A stretch of 64,000 nt of DNA from Shinella sp. UYSO24 (GTDB lineage Bacteria; Pseudomonadota; Alphaproteobacteria; Rhizobiales; Rhizobiaceae): assembly GCA_902167985.1 (NCBI GenBank), contig CABHNZ010000012.1, forward strand, positions 62,001 to 126,000, in the 5' to 3' direction. The position numbers and the translations under genes are program-made. This document shows positions 1 through 7,783 of the stretch, piece after piece. The notes under the pieces were generated by a model that was given only the letters and a program-made list of their open reading frames with translations, was not told the origin of the DNA and did not search any database. Numbering within the stretch: the stretch's first letter is position 1; each line of letters begins with the position of its first letter.

Positions 1-681
1 CGGGCGAGATGGCGGCAAGGCCATCGACGCGCTCGCTCTTTGCCGCGACATCGGCGCGTTCACGCAGATCCGCGGTGGCAGTCGCCTGTTCTTCGGCCGC
101 CTGCGCCAGCGTATCGACATGACCGGCCAGGGCCTCGACATAGAGACCGGCGGCATCAAGCTCGCGGCCGAGTTCGCCGAGCTTGGCCTCGATCGCCTCG
201 ATGCGCTCCGGGCTTGCGCCTTCCGCTGCAATCGCACGGATCATTTTGAGCGTTGCATCAAGGGCCTGGCGCGGGCGCTGCTGATCGAGCCTGGCATTGT
301 GGGCGATGGTTGCCGCATGGCGGGCGGTGGCGGCGATCTGGCGCGTGTTGCGTTCAACCGTCGATGCCTTGCCGAGAAGGGCGGAATTGCGTTCCAAGCG
401 TGCCGAACGGGCGGCGTCGACATCGGCCAGAACCTCGCGAAGCGCGGTCGTATCGTCCTTCACGCGCGGCTCGTGTCGATCACCGCGTCAGCGGCGCGGC
501 TGACCGCCCCGATGCCGCGGTTGAAGTCTCGGCGCAAACCCTCGAAATGCAGCGGGAAAGGGTTCTCGAATGTGGTCCGGACGTCGCCTGCCGCAAACCG
601 GCGCAGGCCGCCATCCAACATGTCCACTGTAGCGCGCAGATTGCGCAGCTCGGTTTCATTCCGATCAAAGTCCCGTATCAT
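1..681 (-). CDS. Chemotaxis-receptor-like protein, N-terminal part (runs off window; frame broken)
   Basis: The ATG at 679-681 follows a GGAGG ribosome site. The first 73 codons read cleanly; the frame then hits a stop at 460-462, and adding one base near 461-466 restores an open frame to the window edge. Residues about 18-60 resemble the HAMP-type segment of rhizobial methyl-accepting chemotaxis proteins (RRFAAGDV, then LRRDFNRGIGAVSRAAD). The remainder is alanine- and glutamate-rich, as in a long coiled coil. No transmembrane segment precedes the HAMP-like part, so a cytoplasmic receptor is inferred. The diagnostic signalling hairpin would lie beyond the window, so receptor identity is probable, not proven. 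It is divergent from ruvC. Confidence 0.6.
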
Positions 682-917
682 TCGGGCGCCTCCTGTACAT
701 CCTGTACTTCGCGAGTTCCCTTTCTGATCCAGGAACGCGCCGAGGGAAACATTGTTGCGCGATTCGGGGCGCTTGTGCCGGGAAGTCTTCAGACATGGTT
801 AACGCTGGCGTGGCAGGAAGGAGATGCTGATCGGTGATTTCGGCTCTATGACGGGACGAACATAACGTGTACAAAGTTCATGGCGGACTTTGCAGCGACA
901 GGGACAGATTTGACGGC
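682..917. promoter_or_regulatory. Divergent intergenic region between receptor-like gene and ruvC
   Basis: No gene is visible. It must hold promoters for both directions. The octamer ATGGTTAA at 795-802 is the reverse complement of the CtrA half-site TTAACCAT, which would suit a chemotaxis gene. A near-consensus LexA site lies at 858-872. No clear -35/-10 pair is called. Confidence 0.4.
858..872. promoter_or_regulatory. Imperfect LexA (SOS) box upstream of ruvC
   Basis: The sequence reads GAAC, seven bases, GTAC. The alphaproteobacterial SOS box is GTTC-N7-GTTC, or GAAC-N7-GAAC on the other strand, so this differs at one of eight conserved bases. It lies about 45 bases before the ruvC start. 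Damage-inducible control of ruvC is an inference. Confidence 0.4.
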
Positions 918-1427
918 ATGACACAGGCTATTCGCATCATCGGCATCGATCCCGGTCTTCGGCGCTGCGGCTGGGGCATTATCGAGACGCTCGGCAACAG
1001 CCTGCGCTTCGTCGCCTCCGGCACCGTCACCTCCGATGGCGATCTCGATCTCGCCTCGCGTCTCTGCCAGCTGCATGACGGTCTGGCCGAGGTCGTGCAT
1101 GCGCATCAGCCGGACGAGGCGGCCGTCGAGCAGACATTCGTCAACAAGGATGCGGTGGCGACGCTGAAGCTCGGGCAGGCGCGCGGCATCGCCATGCTGG
1201 TGCCGGCGCGCGCCGGGCTGCCGGTTGCCGAATATGCGCCCAACGCTGTGAAGAAATCGGTGATCGGCGTCGGCCACGGCGACAAGAAGCAGATCCACAT
1301 GATGCTGAAGATCCTGATGCCGAAGGTGGAATTCAAGGGTAATGACGCGGCCGATGCGCTGGCCATCGCCATCTGCCATGCCCATAATCGCGGCGGAAAC
1401 CGCATGCGGCAGGCGCTGGCCGGCTAG
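918..1427 (+). CDS. ruvC: Crossover junction endodeoxyribonuclease RuvC
   Basis: RuvC resolves Holliday junctions after RuvAB branch migration by symmetric metal-dependent cleavage. The 169-residue product has the usual length. The catalytic acidic residues are visible: D11 in [14 protein letters not shown]71 in AAVEQTF, and D143 and D146 in [17 protein letters not shown]. The ATG at 918 is chosen because it directly precedes the conserved beta strand; upstream in-frame starts only add an unrelated tail. It heads ruvC-ruvA-ruvB, but a toxin-antitoxin pair separates it from ruvA. The gene is intact. Confidence 0.96.
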   Translation: MTQAIRIIGIDPGLRRCGWGIIETLGNSLRFVASGTVTSDGDLDLASRLCQLHDGLAEVVHAHQPDEAAVEQTFVNKDAVATLKLGQARGIAMLVPARAGLPVAEYAPNAVKKSVIGVGHGDKKQIHMMLKILMPKVEFKGNDAADALAIAICHAHNRGGNRMRQALAG

Positions 1428-1441
1428 GCTTCGGGCGGTTT

Positions 1442-1456
1442 GTTCTTGACTTGTTC
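1442..1456. promoter_or_regulatory. Perfect LexA (SOS) box before the first toxin-antitoxin module
   Basis: The sequence is GTTC at 1442-1445, seven bases, and GTTC at 1453-1456, an exact match to the alphaproteobacterial LexA consensus GTTC-N7-GTTC. A possible -35 (TTGACT, 1446-1451) lies inside the box, so a bound repressor would cover it. Everything downstream (vapB1, vapC1, ruvA, vapB2, vapC2, ruvB) could be driven from here. Confidence 0.6.
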
Positions 1457-1470
1457 TCCGTCCGCCGATA

Positions 1471-1493
1471 GGTAATACCTCAGAGGTATTACC
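1471..1493. promoter_or_regulatory. 23-bp perfect palindrome abutting the vapB1 start (probable autorepressor operator)
   Basis: The arms GGTAATACCTC and GAGGTATTACC are exact reverse complements around a single A. The right arm ends one base before the ATG at 1494 and contains the only plausible ribosome site (AGAGG, 1482-1486). AbrB/VapB-type antitoxins commonly repress their own operon through such palindromes. Here the element could act as DNA operator, as an RNA hairpin hiding the ribosome site, or both. Confidence 0.6.
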
Positions 1494-1754
1494 ATGCGCG
1501 TCACCCAGAAAGGCCAGGTTACGATCCCCAAGGACGTCCGCGACCGATTGAAGATCGGGCCGGGGTCGGAGGTGGATTTCGTGCTGTCGGACGAGGGGGC
1601 GATGCTGGTGAAGACCGGCGAGGGACACCCGGATTTCGAAAGTTTTACCGACTGGGCGAAAAGCGTCGAGGGCATGTTCGACACCGGCGGCATGACGACC
1701 GACGAATATATGCTGTGGCTGAGGGGCTCCCGCGATGACCTCGACCGTGGTTGA
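1494..1754 (+). CDS. AbrB/MazE-fold antitoxin of VapBC-type module 1
   Basis: The 86-residue protein begins with the swapped-hairpin AbrB DNA-binding motif (VTQKGQVTIPKDVRDRLKIG, residues 2-21). Its acidic, more variable C-terminus would bind the toxin. It overlaps the PIN toxin start by 20 bases. Known family members neutralise the partner toxin and repress their own promoter. The perfect palindrome and LexA box immediately upstream fit tightly regulated expression. The module sits inside the ruvC-ruvA gap, which is unusual. Assignment as antitoxin rests on the fold plus the adjacent toxin. Confidence 0.85.
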   Translation: MRVTQKGQVTIPKDVRDRLKIGPGSEVDFVLSDEGAMLVKTGEGHPDFESFTDWAKSVEGMFDTGGMTTDEYMLWLRGSRDDLDRG

Positions 1755-2195
1755 TACGAATGTGCTGATCGACGTTCTCGGCCCGGCTTCAGAGTTTCGC
1801 AGATGGTCGCTATCGGCGCTGGAGCGTTGCCGCGACGAGGGGGAGCTCGTGCTCAACCCGGTGATCTGGTCGGAGCTTTCCGCTTCGCCGCTCAGCGAGA
1901 CGGAGATCAACCTTGCCTTCGGCTGGCTCGGGCTGAAACGGGAGAGCCTGTCCTACGAGATGGCGCATCAGGCGGGGAAGGCGCATTTCGCCTATCGCCG
2001 GTCCGGCGGGAAGCGAGAGCGTATCCTGCCGGATTTCCTCATCGGCGCGCATGCCAACGTGCGCTCGCACCGGCTTCTGACGCGGGATGCGGCGCGCTAC
2101 CGGGTCTATTTCCCGCGCTCGATATCATCTCGCCGGAAAACCACTCAATCCAACCCTTTCGCTCCAACCCTGCAAGTAACGGACACATTTCATGA
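1735..2195 (+). CDS. PIN-domain toxin (VapC-type) of module 1; one-base break near the 3' end
   Basis: PIN-domain toxins are Mg-dependent ribonucleases, often cutting tRNA or rRNA. The acidic active-site residues are visible: D8 in [12 protein letters not shown] in IWSELSAS, D in [10 protein letters not shown] and D in [10 protein letters not shown]. The raw frame runs on past a break near 2117-2120. Adding one base (probably C) restores the usual C-terminus YFPRLDIISPE and a TGA at 2193-2195, giving about 153 residues. That stop overlaps the ruvA ATG (2192) as ATGA, indicating translational coupling. Unrepaired, the toxin would carry a 35-residue alternative tail reaching 2220. Confidence 0.82.
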
Positions 2196-2809
2196 TCGGC
2201 AAGCTCAAGGGCACCATTGACGAAATCGGCGACGACTACGTGCTCGTTGACGTACATGGCGTCTGCTACGAGGTGTTCTGCTCGGCGCGGTCGCTGTCGC
2301 GCATGGGATCTGTCGGCGAGGCGGTGATCCTGTTCATCGAGACCTATGTGCGCGAGGATCAGCTGAAACTCTTCGGCTTTCTCTCGGCGCTGGAACGGGA
2401 ATGGTTCAATCTGCTGCAGAGCGTGCAGGGCGTCGGTTCCAAGGTGGCGCTGGCTGTTCTTTCGACGCTGACGCCGTCGGAACTTGCCAATGCGATCGCG
2501 CTGCAGGACAAGACGGCCGTTTCGCGGGCGCAAGGTGTGGGGCCGAAGGTTGCCGTGCGGATCGTGACGGAACTGAAGAACAAGGCGCCTGCCTTTGCCG
2601 GCGAGGCGGCCAGCAATATCGGGCTCAAGCAGGAGATCGGCGAAGGTGTCGCCTCGGCGCCGGTTGCCGATGCCGTCTCGGCTCTCACCAATCTCGGCTA
2701 CTCGCGCGATCAGGCCGCCAACGCTGTTGCCGCAGCGCTGAAGAATGGCGGTGAGGGGGCCGACAGCGCCAAGCTGATCCGGCTGGGGTTGAAGGAACTG
2801 GCGCAGTAA
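2192..2809 (+). CDS. ruvA: Holliday junction DNA helicase subunit RuvA
   Basis: RuvA binds four-way junctions as a tetramer and loads the RuvB motor. The 205-residue protein has the OB-fold N-terminus ([20 protein letters not shown]), the paired helix-hairpin-helix region ([14 protein letters not shown] and [16 protein letters not shown], about residues 78-125), and the C-terminal RuvB-binding domain ([16 protein letters not shown]). The start overlaps the stop of toxin 1 by four bases, so ruvA is probably translated by coupling to the toxin. The gene is intact. Confidence 0.96.
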   Translation: MIGKLKGTIDEIGDDYVLVDVHGVCYEVFCSARSLSRMGSVGEAVILFIETYVREDQLKLFGFLSALEREWFNLLQSVQGVGSKVALAVLSTLTPSELANAIALQDKTAVSRAQGVGPKVAVRIVTELKNKAPAFAGEAASNIGLKQEIGEGVASAPVADAVSALTNLGYSRDQAANAVAAALKNGGEGADSAKLIRLGLKELAQ

Positions 2810-2844
2810 GAGTGCCCGGGATCCGGGTGGATATTTGCATTCAA

Positions 2845-2870
2845 GGCGGAGAAAATATAAAATTTCCGCC
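2845..2870. promoter_or_regulatory. Inverted repeat before toxin-antitoxin module 2 (possible operator/promoter)
   Basis: The arms GGCGGA (2845-2850) and TCCGCC (2865-2870) flank an A/T-rich centre containing TATAAA. It lies about 30 bases before the second antitoxin start, in the only gap between ruvA and module 2. An internal promoter with an autoregulatory operator is plausible, but the symmetry is weaker than in module 1. Confidence 0.35.
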
Positions 2871-2898
2871 AAACGGTATTTTGTCGGAAAGTAGCTGC

Positions 2899-3192
2899 AT
2901 GGGCTGGGAACTGACGCTTTCGTCCAAGGGGCAATTGACCATTCCAAAGGATCTGCGTGAGGCCGTCGATGTCCATGCCGGAGATCAGGTCGTCTTGACG
3001 GTGCTCGACGGCACCTTGGTCATGACGCCGAAGAACGTCGATTTTGCCGATCTTGTCGGGCTCCTCGGTGTGCCGCCGAAAGGGGCTGCAACACTTGAGG
3101 AGATCGATGCGGCCGTTCTCAGTGCCGGAGGGGCCAATGTACTCAATCTCGGCGACGATGGCCGCGACGGCAAGGCGGATGCTGCCGAATGA
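2899..3192 (+). CDS. AbrB-fold antitoxin of VapBC-type module 2
   Basis: The protein has 97 residues. Its N-terminus has the AbrB motif (TLSSKGQLTIPKDLREAVDV, about residues 5-24), followed by VHAGDQVVLTVLDGTLVMTPK and an acidic tail suited to toxin binding. The ATG at 2899 begins just before the motif; a GTG at 2812 would only add unrelated residues. Its TGA overlaps the next ATG as ATGA. The sequence differs clearly from antitoxin 1 apart from the shared fold, so the two modules are not a recent duplication. Confidence 0.85.
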   Translation: MGWELTLSSKGQLTIPKDLREAVDVHAGDQVVLTVLDGTLVMTPKNVDFADLVGLLGVPPKGAATLEEIDAAVLSAGGANVLNLGDDGRDGKADAAE

Positions 3193-3593
3193 TGCAATAT
3201 GGCCTTGATACAAATGTCCTGCTGCGCATCCTGATTTCGGACGATCCGCAGCAGGCAGATGCCGCGCGGCAATTCGGGGCGGGGTTTGGCAAGCAATATA
3301 CCGGGTATATCACGCTGATCAGCCTGCTTGAGATGGATTGGGCGCTTCGCTCGCAATATGGTTTCGCCAGACACGATGTGGTGACGGCGATTGGCACGCT
3401 GATCAGGTTGCGCGGTGTGACGGTCGAAAGCCACGATCTCGTCTTGCGCGCCCTGATGCAGATGGAGGATGCCAATGTCGATTTCGCTGACGCATTGATC
3501 GCCGCCCGTTCGCTGGAGGCCGGCTGCGTTTCGATAAAGACTTTCGATAAAAAGGCCGCCGCGCGCGTGCCCGGAATGGAACTGCTTGCATGA
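3189..3593 (+). CDS. PIN-domain toxin (VapC-type) of module 2
   Basis: The 134-residue PIN protein is complete. Acidic residues expected of the nuclease site are D6 in [12 protein letters not shown] in [11 protein letters not shown] in [12 protein letters not shown] and D in TFDKKAA. It is coupled by ATGA overlaps both to its antitoxin (3189-3192) and to ruvB (3590-3593). It is closer to the common short VapC type than toxin 1 and shows little similarity to it. Whether it is active, and on which RNA, cannot be read from sequence. Confidence 0.85.
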   Translation: MMQYGLDTNVLLRILISDDPQQADAARQFGAGFGKQYTGYITLISLLEMDWALRSQYGFARHDVVTAIGTLIRLRGVTVESHDLVLRALMQMEDANVDFADALIAARSLEAGCVSIKTFDKKAAARVPGMELLA

Positions 3594-4628
3594 CCGACAC
3601 GTCCCGACTGATCTCGCCGGAAAAGCGCGGGGAAGATCTCGACACGGCGCTGCGCCCGCAATCGCTCGATGAATTCACGGGCCAGGCCGAGGCGCGGGCG
3701 AACCTGAAGATCTTCATCGAGGCGGCCAAAACCGTGGCGAGGCGCTCGATCACGTTCTTTTCGTCGGTCCGCCCGGTCTCGGCAAGACGACGCTGGCGCA
3801 GATCATGGCGAAGGAGCTCGGGGTGAATTTTCGCTCGACCTCCGGTCCGGTCATCGCCAAGGCCGGCGATCTGGCCGCACTTCTGACCAATCTCGAAGAC
3901 GCGACGTGTTGTTCATCGACGAAATCCACCGGCTCAATCCGGCGGTGGAAGAAATCCTCTATCCGGCGATGGAGGATTTCCAGCTCGATCTGATCATCGG
4001 GGAGGGGCCGGCGGCGCGTTCGGTGAAGATCGACCTGTCGAAGTTCACGCTTGTTGCCGCAACCACCCGTATCGGCCTTCTGACCACGCCGCTGCGCGAC
4101 CGTTTCGGCATTCCGGTGCGGCTTGCCTTCTATACGGTCGAAGAGCTTGAAGGCATCGTCAGGCGCGGGGCGCGGCTGATGGGGCTCGGCATGAGCGATG
4201 AAGGTGCGCGCGAGATTGCGCGGCGCGCCCGCGGCACGCCGCGTATTGCCGGCCGGCTCCTGCGCCGGGTGCGCGACTTTGCCGAGGTGGCGCGCGCCGA
4301 AATCGTCACCAAGGAGATTGCCGACGAGGCGCTGACGCGGCTCAATGTCGATCACGCCGGTTTCGATCAGCTCGACAAACGCTATCTCAACATGATCGCG
4401 GTCAATTTTGCCGGTGGGCCGGTCGGCATCGAGACGATCGCGGCGGGGCTTTCCGAGCCGCGCGATGCGATCGAGGATATTATCGAGCCCTATATGATCC
4501 AGCAGGGCTTTATCCAGCGCACGCCACGCGGACGCGTGCTGACGGCGACCGCCTGGAAACATCTCGGCCTGCAGCCGCCGAAGGATATGGAAGCGGCGCA
4601 GTTCCGCATGAGCCTCGATGATGAGTAA
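3590..4628 (+). CDS. ruvB: Holliday junction helicase RuvB (frame broken twice)
   Basis: RuvB is the AAA+ hexameric motor of branch migration. Adding one base near 3731-3735 and one near 3900 gives a continuous product of about 346 residues. Between them lies the Walker A segment ([10 protein letters not shown]) and after the second the Walker B/box II region ([10 protein letters not shown]). The remainder ([20 protein letters not shown], sensor 1 [19 protein letters not shown]-terminal winged helix with TPRGRVLT) is intact. Both breaks are in very conserved residues, so sequencing error is more likely than gene decay. The start overlaps toxin 2. Confidence 0.93.
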
Positions 4629-5172
4629 GAGCATGACGGACAAGGCCGCAAAACCCTCCAAGCCGAAGGATATGCGGATCCGCAAGAAATACGGTTCAAG
4701 GCAGCTCTTCCAGATGCGCGTGGCGGGGCTGGCCTTCCGCAATGGCCATGTTCTCGTGCATCGGGCCGTGCATGAGCCGTTCTGGACCTTTCCGGGCGGC
4801 CGGGCGGAGATGGGCGAGGCCTCGGCCGAGACGCTCAGGCGCGAGATGATGGAAGAGCTTGGCGCTGCCGTGACCGTTGGCCGGCTGCTCTGGACGGTGG
4901 AGAATTTCTTCCATTACGAAGGGCGCGATTGCCACGAGTTCGGCATCTACTACCTGATGGACCTGCCGGACGAATTTCCGTTTCATCCGACCGAGATCGT
5001 GCATCGGGTGATGGATGGCAGCGAGCTTGAATTCAAATGGGCGCCGGCCACCGCAGCGGGCCTCAAAGCGCTTGATATTCCGCCCTATTTCATCGCCGAC
5101 GAGATCGAGGCATTGCCGCAGACGCCGCGGCATGTGGTGTGGCGCGACGGTAATCTCGATACGAAAGCCTGA
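4618..5172 (+). CDS. NUDIX hydrolase
   Basis: The 184-residue protein carries a complete Nudix box, G-x5-E-x7-REUxEExGU, seen as GRAEMGE followed by [10 protein letters not shown] (about residues 61-84). Such enzymes hydrolyse nucleoside diphosphates linked to another moiety; the substrate here is unknown. The start overlaps the ruvB stop region; ATG codons at 4618, 4621 and 4633 are all possible. The arrangement suggests co-transcription with the ruv operon, but functional linkage is only inferred. Confidence 0.85.
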   Translation: MMSKSMTDKAAKPSKPKDMRIRKKYGSRQLFQMRVAGLAFRNGHVLVHRAVHEPFWTFPGGRAEMGEASAETLRREMMEELGAAVTVGRLLWTVENFFHYEGRDCHEFGIYYLMDLPDEFPFHPTEIVHRVMDGSELEFKWAPATAAGLKALDIPPYFIADEIEALPQTPRHVVWRDGNLDTKA

Positions 5173-5254
5173 CGCTAACCTTTTCCCGCGGGTCAGTTGC
5201 AATCCGGGAACAATCGCCCCTGCCTTCGGTTTTCTCTGATGAAAGGAGAAAATC

Positions 5255-5476
5255 ATGCAGACGATCAAGGTTGGCGATGCGGTCGAATGGAGATGGGGCC
5301 GCTCCAGGGCGCGAGGCACGGTCGGCAAGCGCTTCACGGATGATGTGACCCGTCAGATCAAGGGAAAGACGATCAAGCGCAAGGCGGACAGCGGCGAGCC
5401 GGCGTTTCTGATCGATCAGGCGGATGGCGGCCGGGTGCTCAAGAGCCAGTCGGAGGTGAAAAAGACCGATGACTGA
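5255..5476 (+). CDS. Small Tudor-like protein (DUF2945, hypervirulence-associated family)
   Basis: The 73-residue protein starts after a strong AAAGGAG site. The sequence pattern (IKVGDAVEWRWGRSRARGTV, later ADSGEPAFLIDQADGGRVL and the terminal lysines) matches the DUF2945 family, a small SH3/Tudor-type barrel of unknown biochemical role. It overlaps the next gene by eight bases, so the two probably form a pair. No membrane segment or signal peptide is visible. Confidence 0.75.
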   Translation: MQTIKVGDAVEWRWGRSRARGTVGKRFTDDVTRQIKGKTIKRKADSGEPAFLIDQADGGRVLKSQSEVKKTDD

Positions 5477-5834
5477 ACGCAAGCATGTGCATGTTCCCCC
5501 TGCCGAAGTGGCCAGTGAGGCCGAAAAGGGCCTGAAACTTCGCGCCCGGTTCCGCCGCGGCGGTACGACGATCGGCATTGCGCGGGCAAGAGACCTGCAG
5601 CACCGCCGCTCGCTATCCGACCAGACGGTGCGGCGCATGGTGAGCTATTTTTCCCGCCACAAGGTGGACAAGCGTGCCGATAATTTCGGCGATGAGGAGA
5701 ACCCGTCAACCGGGTATATCGCCTGGCTGCTCTGGGGCGGCGATGCCGGTCAGAAATGGGCCGAAGAGCACAAGAAGGCGATGGACGAGGCGAAGGAAAC
5801 GGCGCGCTCAACCGGTGCCAGACGACAGCGTTAG
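5469..5834 (+). CDS. Conserved protein of unknown function, phage-type motif
   Basis: The 121-residue basic protein contains VRRMVSYFSRHKVDKRA and GYIAWLLWGGDAGQKWAEE (about residues 55-106). This signature recurs in proteins of alphaproteobacteria and their phages, but its role is not known to me. It overlaps the Tudor-like gene, suggesting a shared transcript. No catalytic motif is evident. An origin from an old prophage cargo gene is possible, though no other phage gene lies nearby. Confidence 0.65.
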   Translation: MTERKHVHVPPAEVASEAEKGLKLRARFRRGGTTIGIARARDLQHRRSLSDQTVRRMVSYFSRHKVDKRADNFGDEENPSTGYIAWLLWGGDAGQKWAEEHKKAMDEAKETARSTGARRQR

Positions 5835-5923
5835 CGTGCTCCGCTTCGGTACGCCCGGCGTTCCGGCAGGGCCTGCCTTCGTGGTCTGGGCCAAAATTCT
5901 CTCAGGCAGTGCCGGAGGGCAGG

Positions 5924-6868
5924 TCAGGAGGCGAGGCCTGTTGCCGCTTGTGCGGGACTGGTCCTGGCTCCCTCGCGGGAGGCTTTCGCCAGCGCATCGA
6001 GCGTGCTGTCGAGAAGCGGCTGGCCCCCCGGTTGCCATCCGAGACCCCTGATCCTGTCTGTCGCCATGATGTTGACCGTGGCCGGGTTGATGGCGTGGGG
6101 AGGGTCATGCGGCTGCCCGTCAGGAGCCGGGTGCAGGCGCTCCAGAATATGGTCGGTGTCGGTCAGCACGTCCGAGACATTGAAGGACTGGCCGTTGATG
6201 CGGGCGCTGTCGCTTTCCAGCATCAGGCGCACGGCTGCGGCCACGTCATGGCCGTGCACTTCGGTGCCGGCCCGAGGTGGAATAGTCTGGCCCGCCTCTT
6301 TCTCGGCGATCAGACTGTCCCACTTGTTGGGGCGAAGGCCGCCATAGACGCCGGTCAGCCGCAGGCTTGCGGTCGCAAGGCCGATTTCCGTCAGCCCGAT
6401 CATCGCAAGGGCGCGCTCGCCCTCGTATTTGATCCGGCCGTAGAGGGAGGTCGGAGCGAGGTCGAGATCTTCGGTCAGGACAGTACCGGCGGGCATGCCG
6501 TCATAGACGGCGCGGCTTGAGAGGAAGACGATGCGGCGGGTGCCGGCGCGGCGGGCGGCATCGAACAGCGCCACCGAGCCATCGAGATTTTTGCGCCTGA
6601 AGGTTTCGGGGTCATCGCCTTCGCCGCCGCGATAACGGCCGGGAAGATGGTCGAAGGCGCAATGGATGAAGAAATAGGCATCATCGAAAGCATCGATCTG
6701 GTCGCGATCAGGATCGAGTTCCAGCGGCACGAAGCCGACCGGGGCGCTGAAGAAATCGACGGGCGGCTGATGTCGTCCGGCGGCGATCACCGGATAGCCT
6801 GCGGCCAGAAGGCCCTCGACGATATAGCGGCCGACAAGGCCGGTCGCGCCGGAAACCAGGACTTTCAT
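5924..6868 (-). CDS. sqdC: SqdC-like NAD-dependent epimerase/reductase of sulfolipid operon
   Basis: The 314-residue extended short-chain dehydrogenase has an N-terminal dinucleotide fold (VSGATGLVGRYIVEGLL) and the SDR active-site order, serine in IVFLSSRAVYDG then Y-x3-K in SLYGRIKYEGE. Its place as the third gene after sqdB and the glycosyltransferase matches the sqdB-sqdD-sqdC order known for sulfoquinovosyl diacylglycerol synthesis in other alphaproteobacteria. It overlaps sqdD by four bases. The exact reaction of SqdC is not settled in the literature I recall; naming rests on context. Confidence 0.75.
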   Translation of the reverse strand: MKVLVSGATGLVGRYIVEGLLAAGYPVIAAGRHQPPVDFFSAPVGFVPLELDPDRDQIDAFDDAYFFIHCAFDHLPGRYRGGEGDDPETFRRKNLDGSVALFDAARRAGTRRIVFLSSRAVYDGMPAGTVLTEDLDLAPTSLYGRIKYEGERALAMIGLTEIGLATASLRLTGVYGGLRPNKWDSLIAEKEAGQTIPPRAGTEVHGHDVAAAVRLMLESDSARINGQSFNVSDVLTDTDHILERLHPAPDGQPHDPPHAINPATVNIMATDRIRGLGWQPGGQPLLDSTLDALAKASREGARTSPAQAATGLAS

Positions 6869-7689
6869 GCGACAACCGCTGATGGTTCCGGCGGGGCCGG
6901 CAGGCGGGTCAAATCGATCGTTTCACAACCCTGATAAATGTCATTCCAGAGGTCGATGAGCGGCTTCAGCATCTGCACTTTCGGGTGGTCCTTTTCCCAC
7001 GGCTTCTCATATTGGTAATGCAAGATGCAAATGCTGTTCCAGTTAAACAGGCCCGGCATGCTGAACCAGACATATTGCAGCATGTTCATCGTCACCGGCA
7101 GGCCGTGCCAGTCGGGAAAGAAGGTTTCGAGAAAGGTCTGGTCGGTGCGCCGCCAGAAGGCATCGGGCCTGTCGAGCGCCGCCAGCATTGCCGCGAAGGT
7201 GGCGGTCGAAGGTTTGGCGACGAAGACGCCGGAGTTCAGCCGGTGAAAATCGGCAAGTCTTTCGTAGACATTCGGGGCGGCGGAAAATTCCGGGTAGTCG
7301 AACAGCTTGTCGACATTGCGCAGCACGAGTGCGTCGGCATCGATGAAGACGATCTTCTCATATTCGGTGAGCTGCCAGAGCCGGAGCTTGCAGAAATTGT
7401 CGAGCGGCGTGTGGAAGTCCGGCTTGCGGCCCTTGGTGAAGGGGGCTGCACCATGCAGGTTTTTCCGCGCATGGCGCTCGTTGAATTCGTCGGATAGCGG
7501 CAGGTGCTCGACGAGGATCAGGCGGCAGCCGAGATCCTGCAGGGGGCCAAGCGCGCCCTGCGCCACGGCGCCGGTATGGAGGATGACGATCTCGCCTACG
7601 GTCTTGGTCATCAGGATCGAGCGGGCGAGTGCCGTAGCGCCCATGGCGTAATCGGCATTGGTGACGAGGGTGACGAAGGCGTGTCTCAT
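6865..7689 (-). CDS. sqdD: Family 8-type glycosyltransferase, probable sulfoquinovosyltransferase SqdD
   Basis: The 274-residue glycogenin-like protein has the GT-A metal-binding motif DAD in KIVFIDADALVLRNVD (about residue 118), the FNWNSICILHYQ segment and a C-terminal donor-binding pattern. It lies 62 bases after sqdB and overlaps sqdC by ATGA. In sqd operons the GT8 protein is the candidate that transfers sulfoquinovose from the UDP sugar to diacylglycerol. That role is inferred from operon order; the fold assignment is clear. Confidence 0.8.
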   Translation of the reverse strand: MRHAFVTLVTNADYAMGATALARSILMTKTVGEIVILHTGAVAQGALGPLQDLGCRLILVEHLPLSDEFNERHARKNLHGAAPFTKGRKPDFHTPLDNFCKLRLWQLTEYEKIVFIDADALVLRNVDKLFDYPEFSAAPNVYERLADFHRLNSGVFVAKPSTATFAAMLAALDRPDAFWRRTDQTFLETFFPDWHGLPVTMNMLQYVWFSMPGLFNWNSICILHYQYEKPWEKDHPKVQMLKPLIDLWNDIYQGCETIDLTRLPAPPEPSAVVA

Positions 7690-7749
7690 GGTTTTGCCGG
7701 CTTCGATTTTGCAGTGTCGATCGCGTTCTGGGATGGCAGGCCGTCACCT

Positions 7750-7783
7750 GGTCAGATCCTCGGGACGAGCCCGAGGATGACGG
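7750..7783. repeat. Dispersed palindromic repeat, copy 1, forming the sqdB 3' end
   Basis: A 34-bp sequence is repeated exactly at 58347-58380. Its core is an inverted repeat, ATCCTCGGG and CCCGAGGAT around ACGAG. The sqdB stop codon lies within it, and it encodes the final residues VILGLVPRI. This peptide is what this family of intergenic repeats typically encodes when it invades an alphaproteobacterial gene end. Confidence 0.75.
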
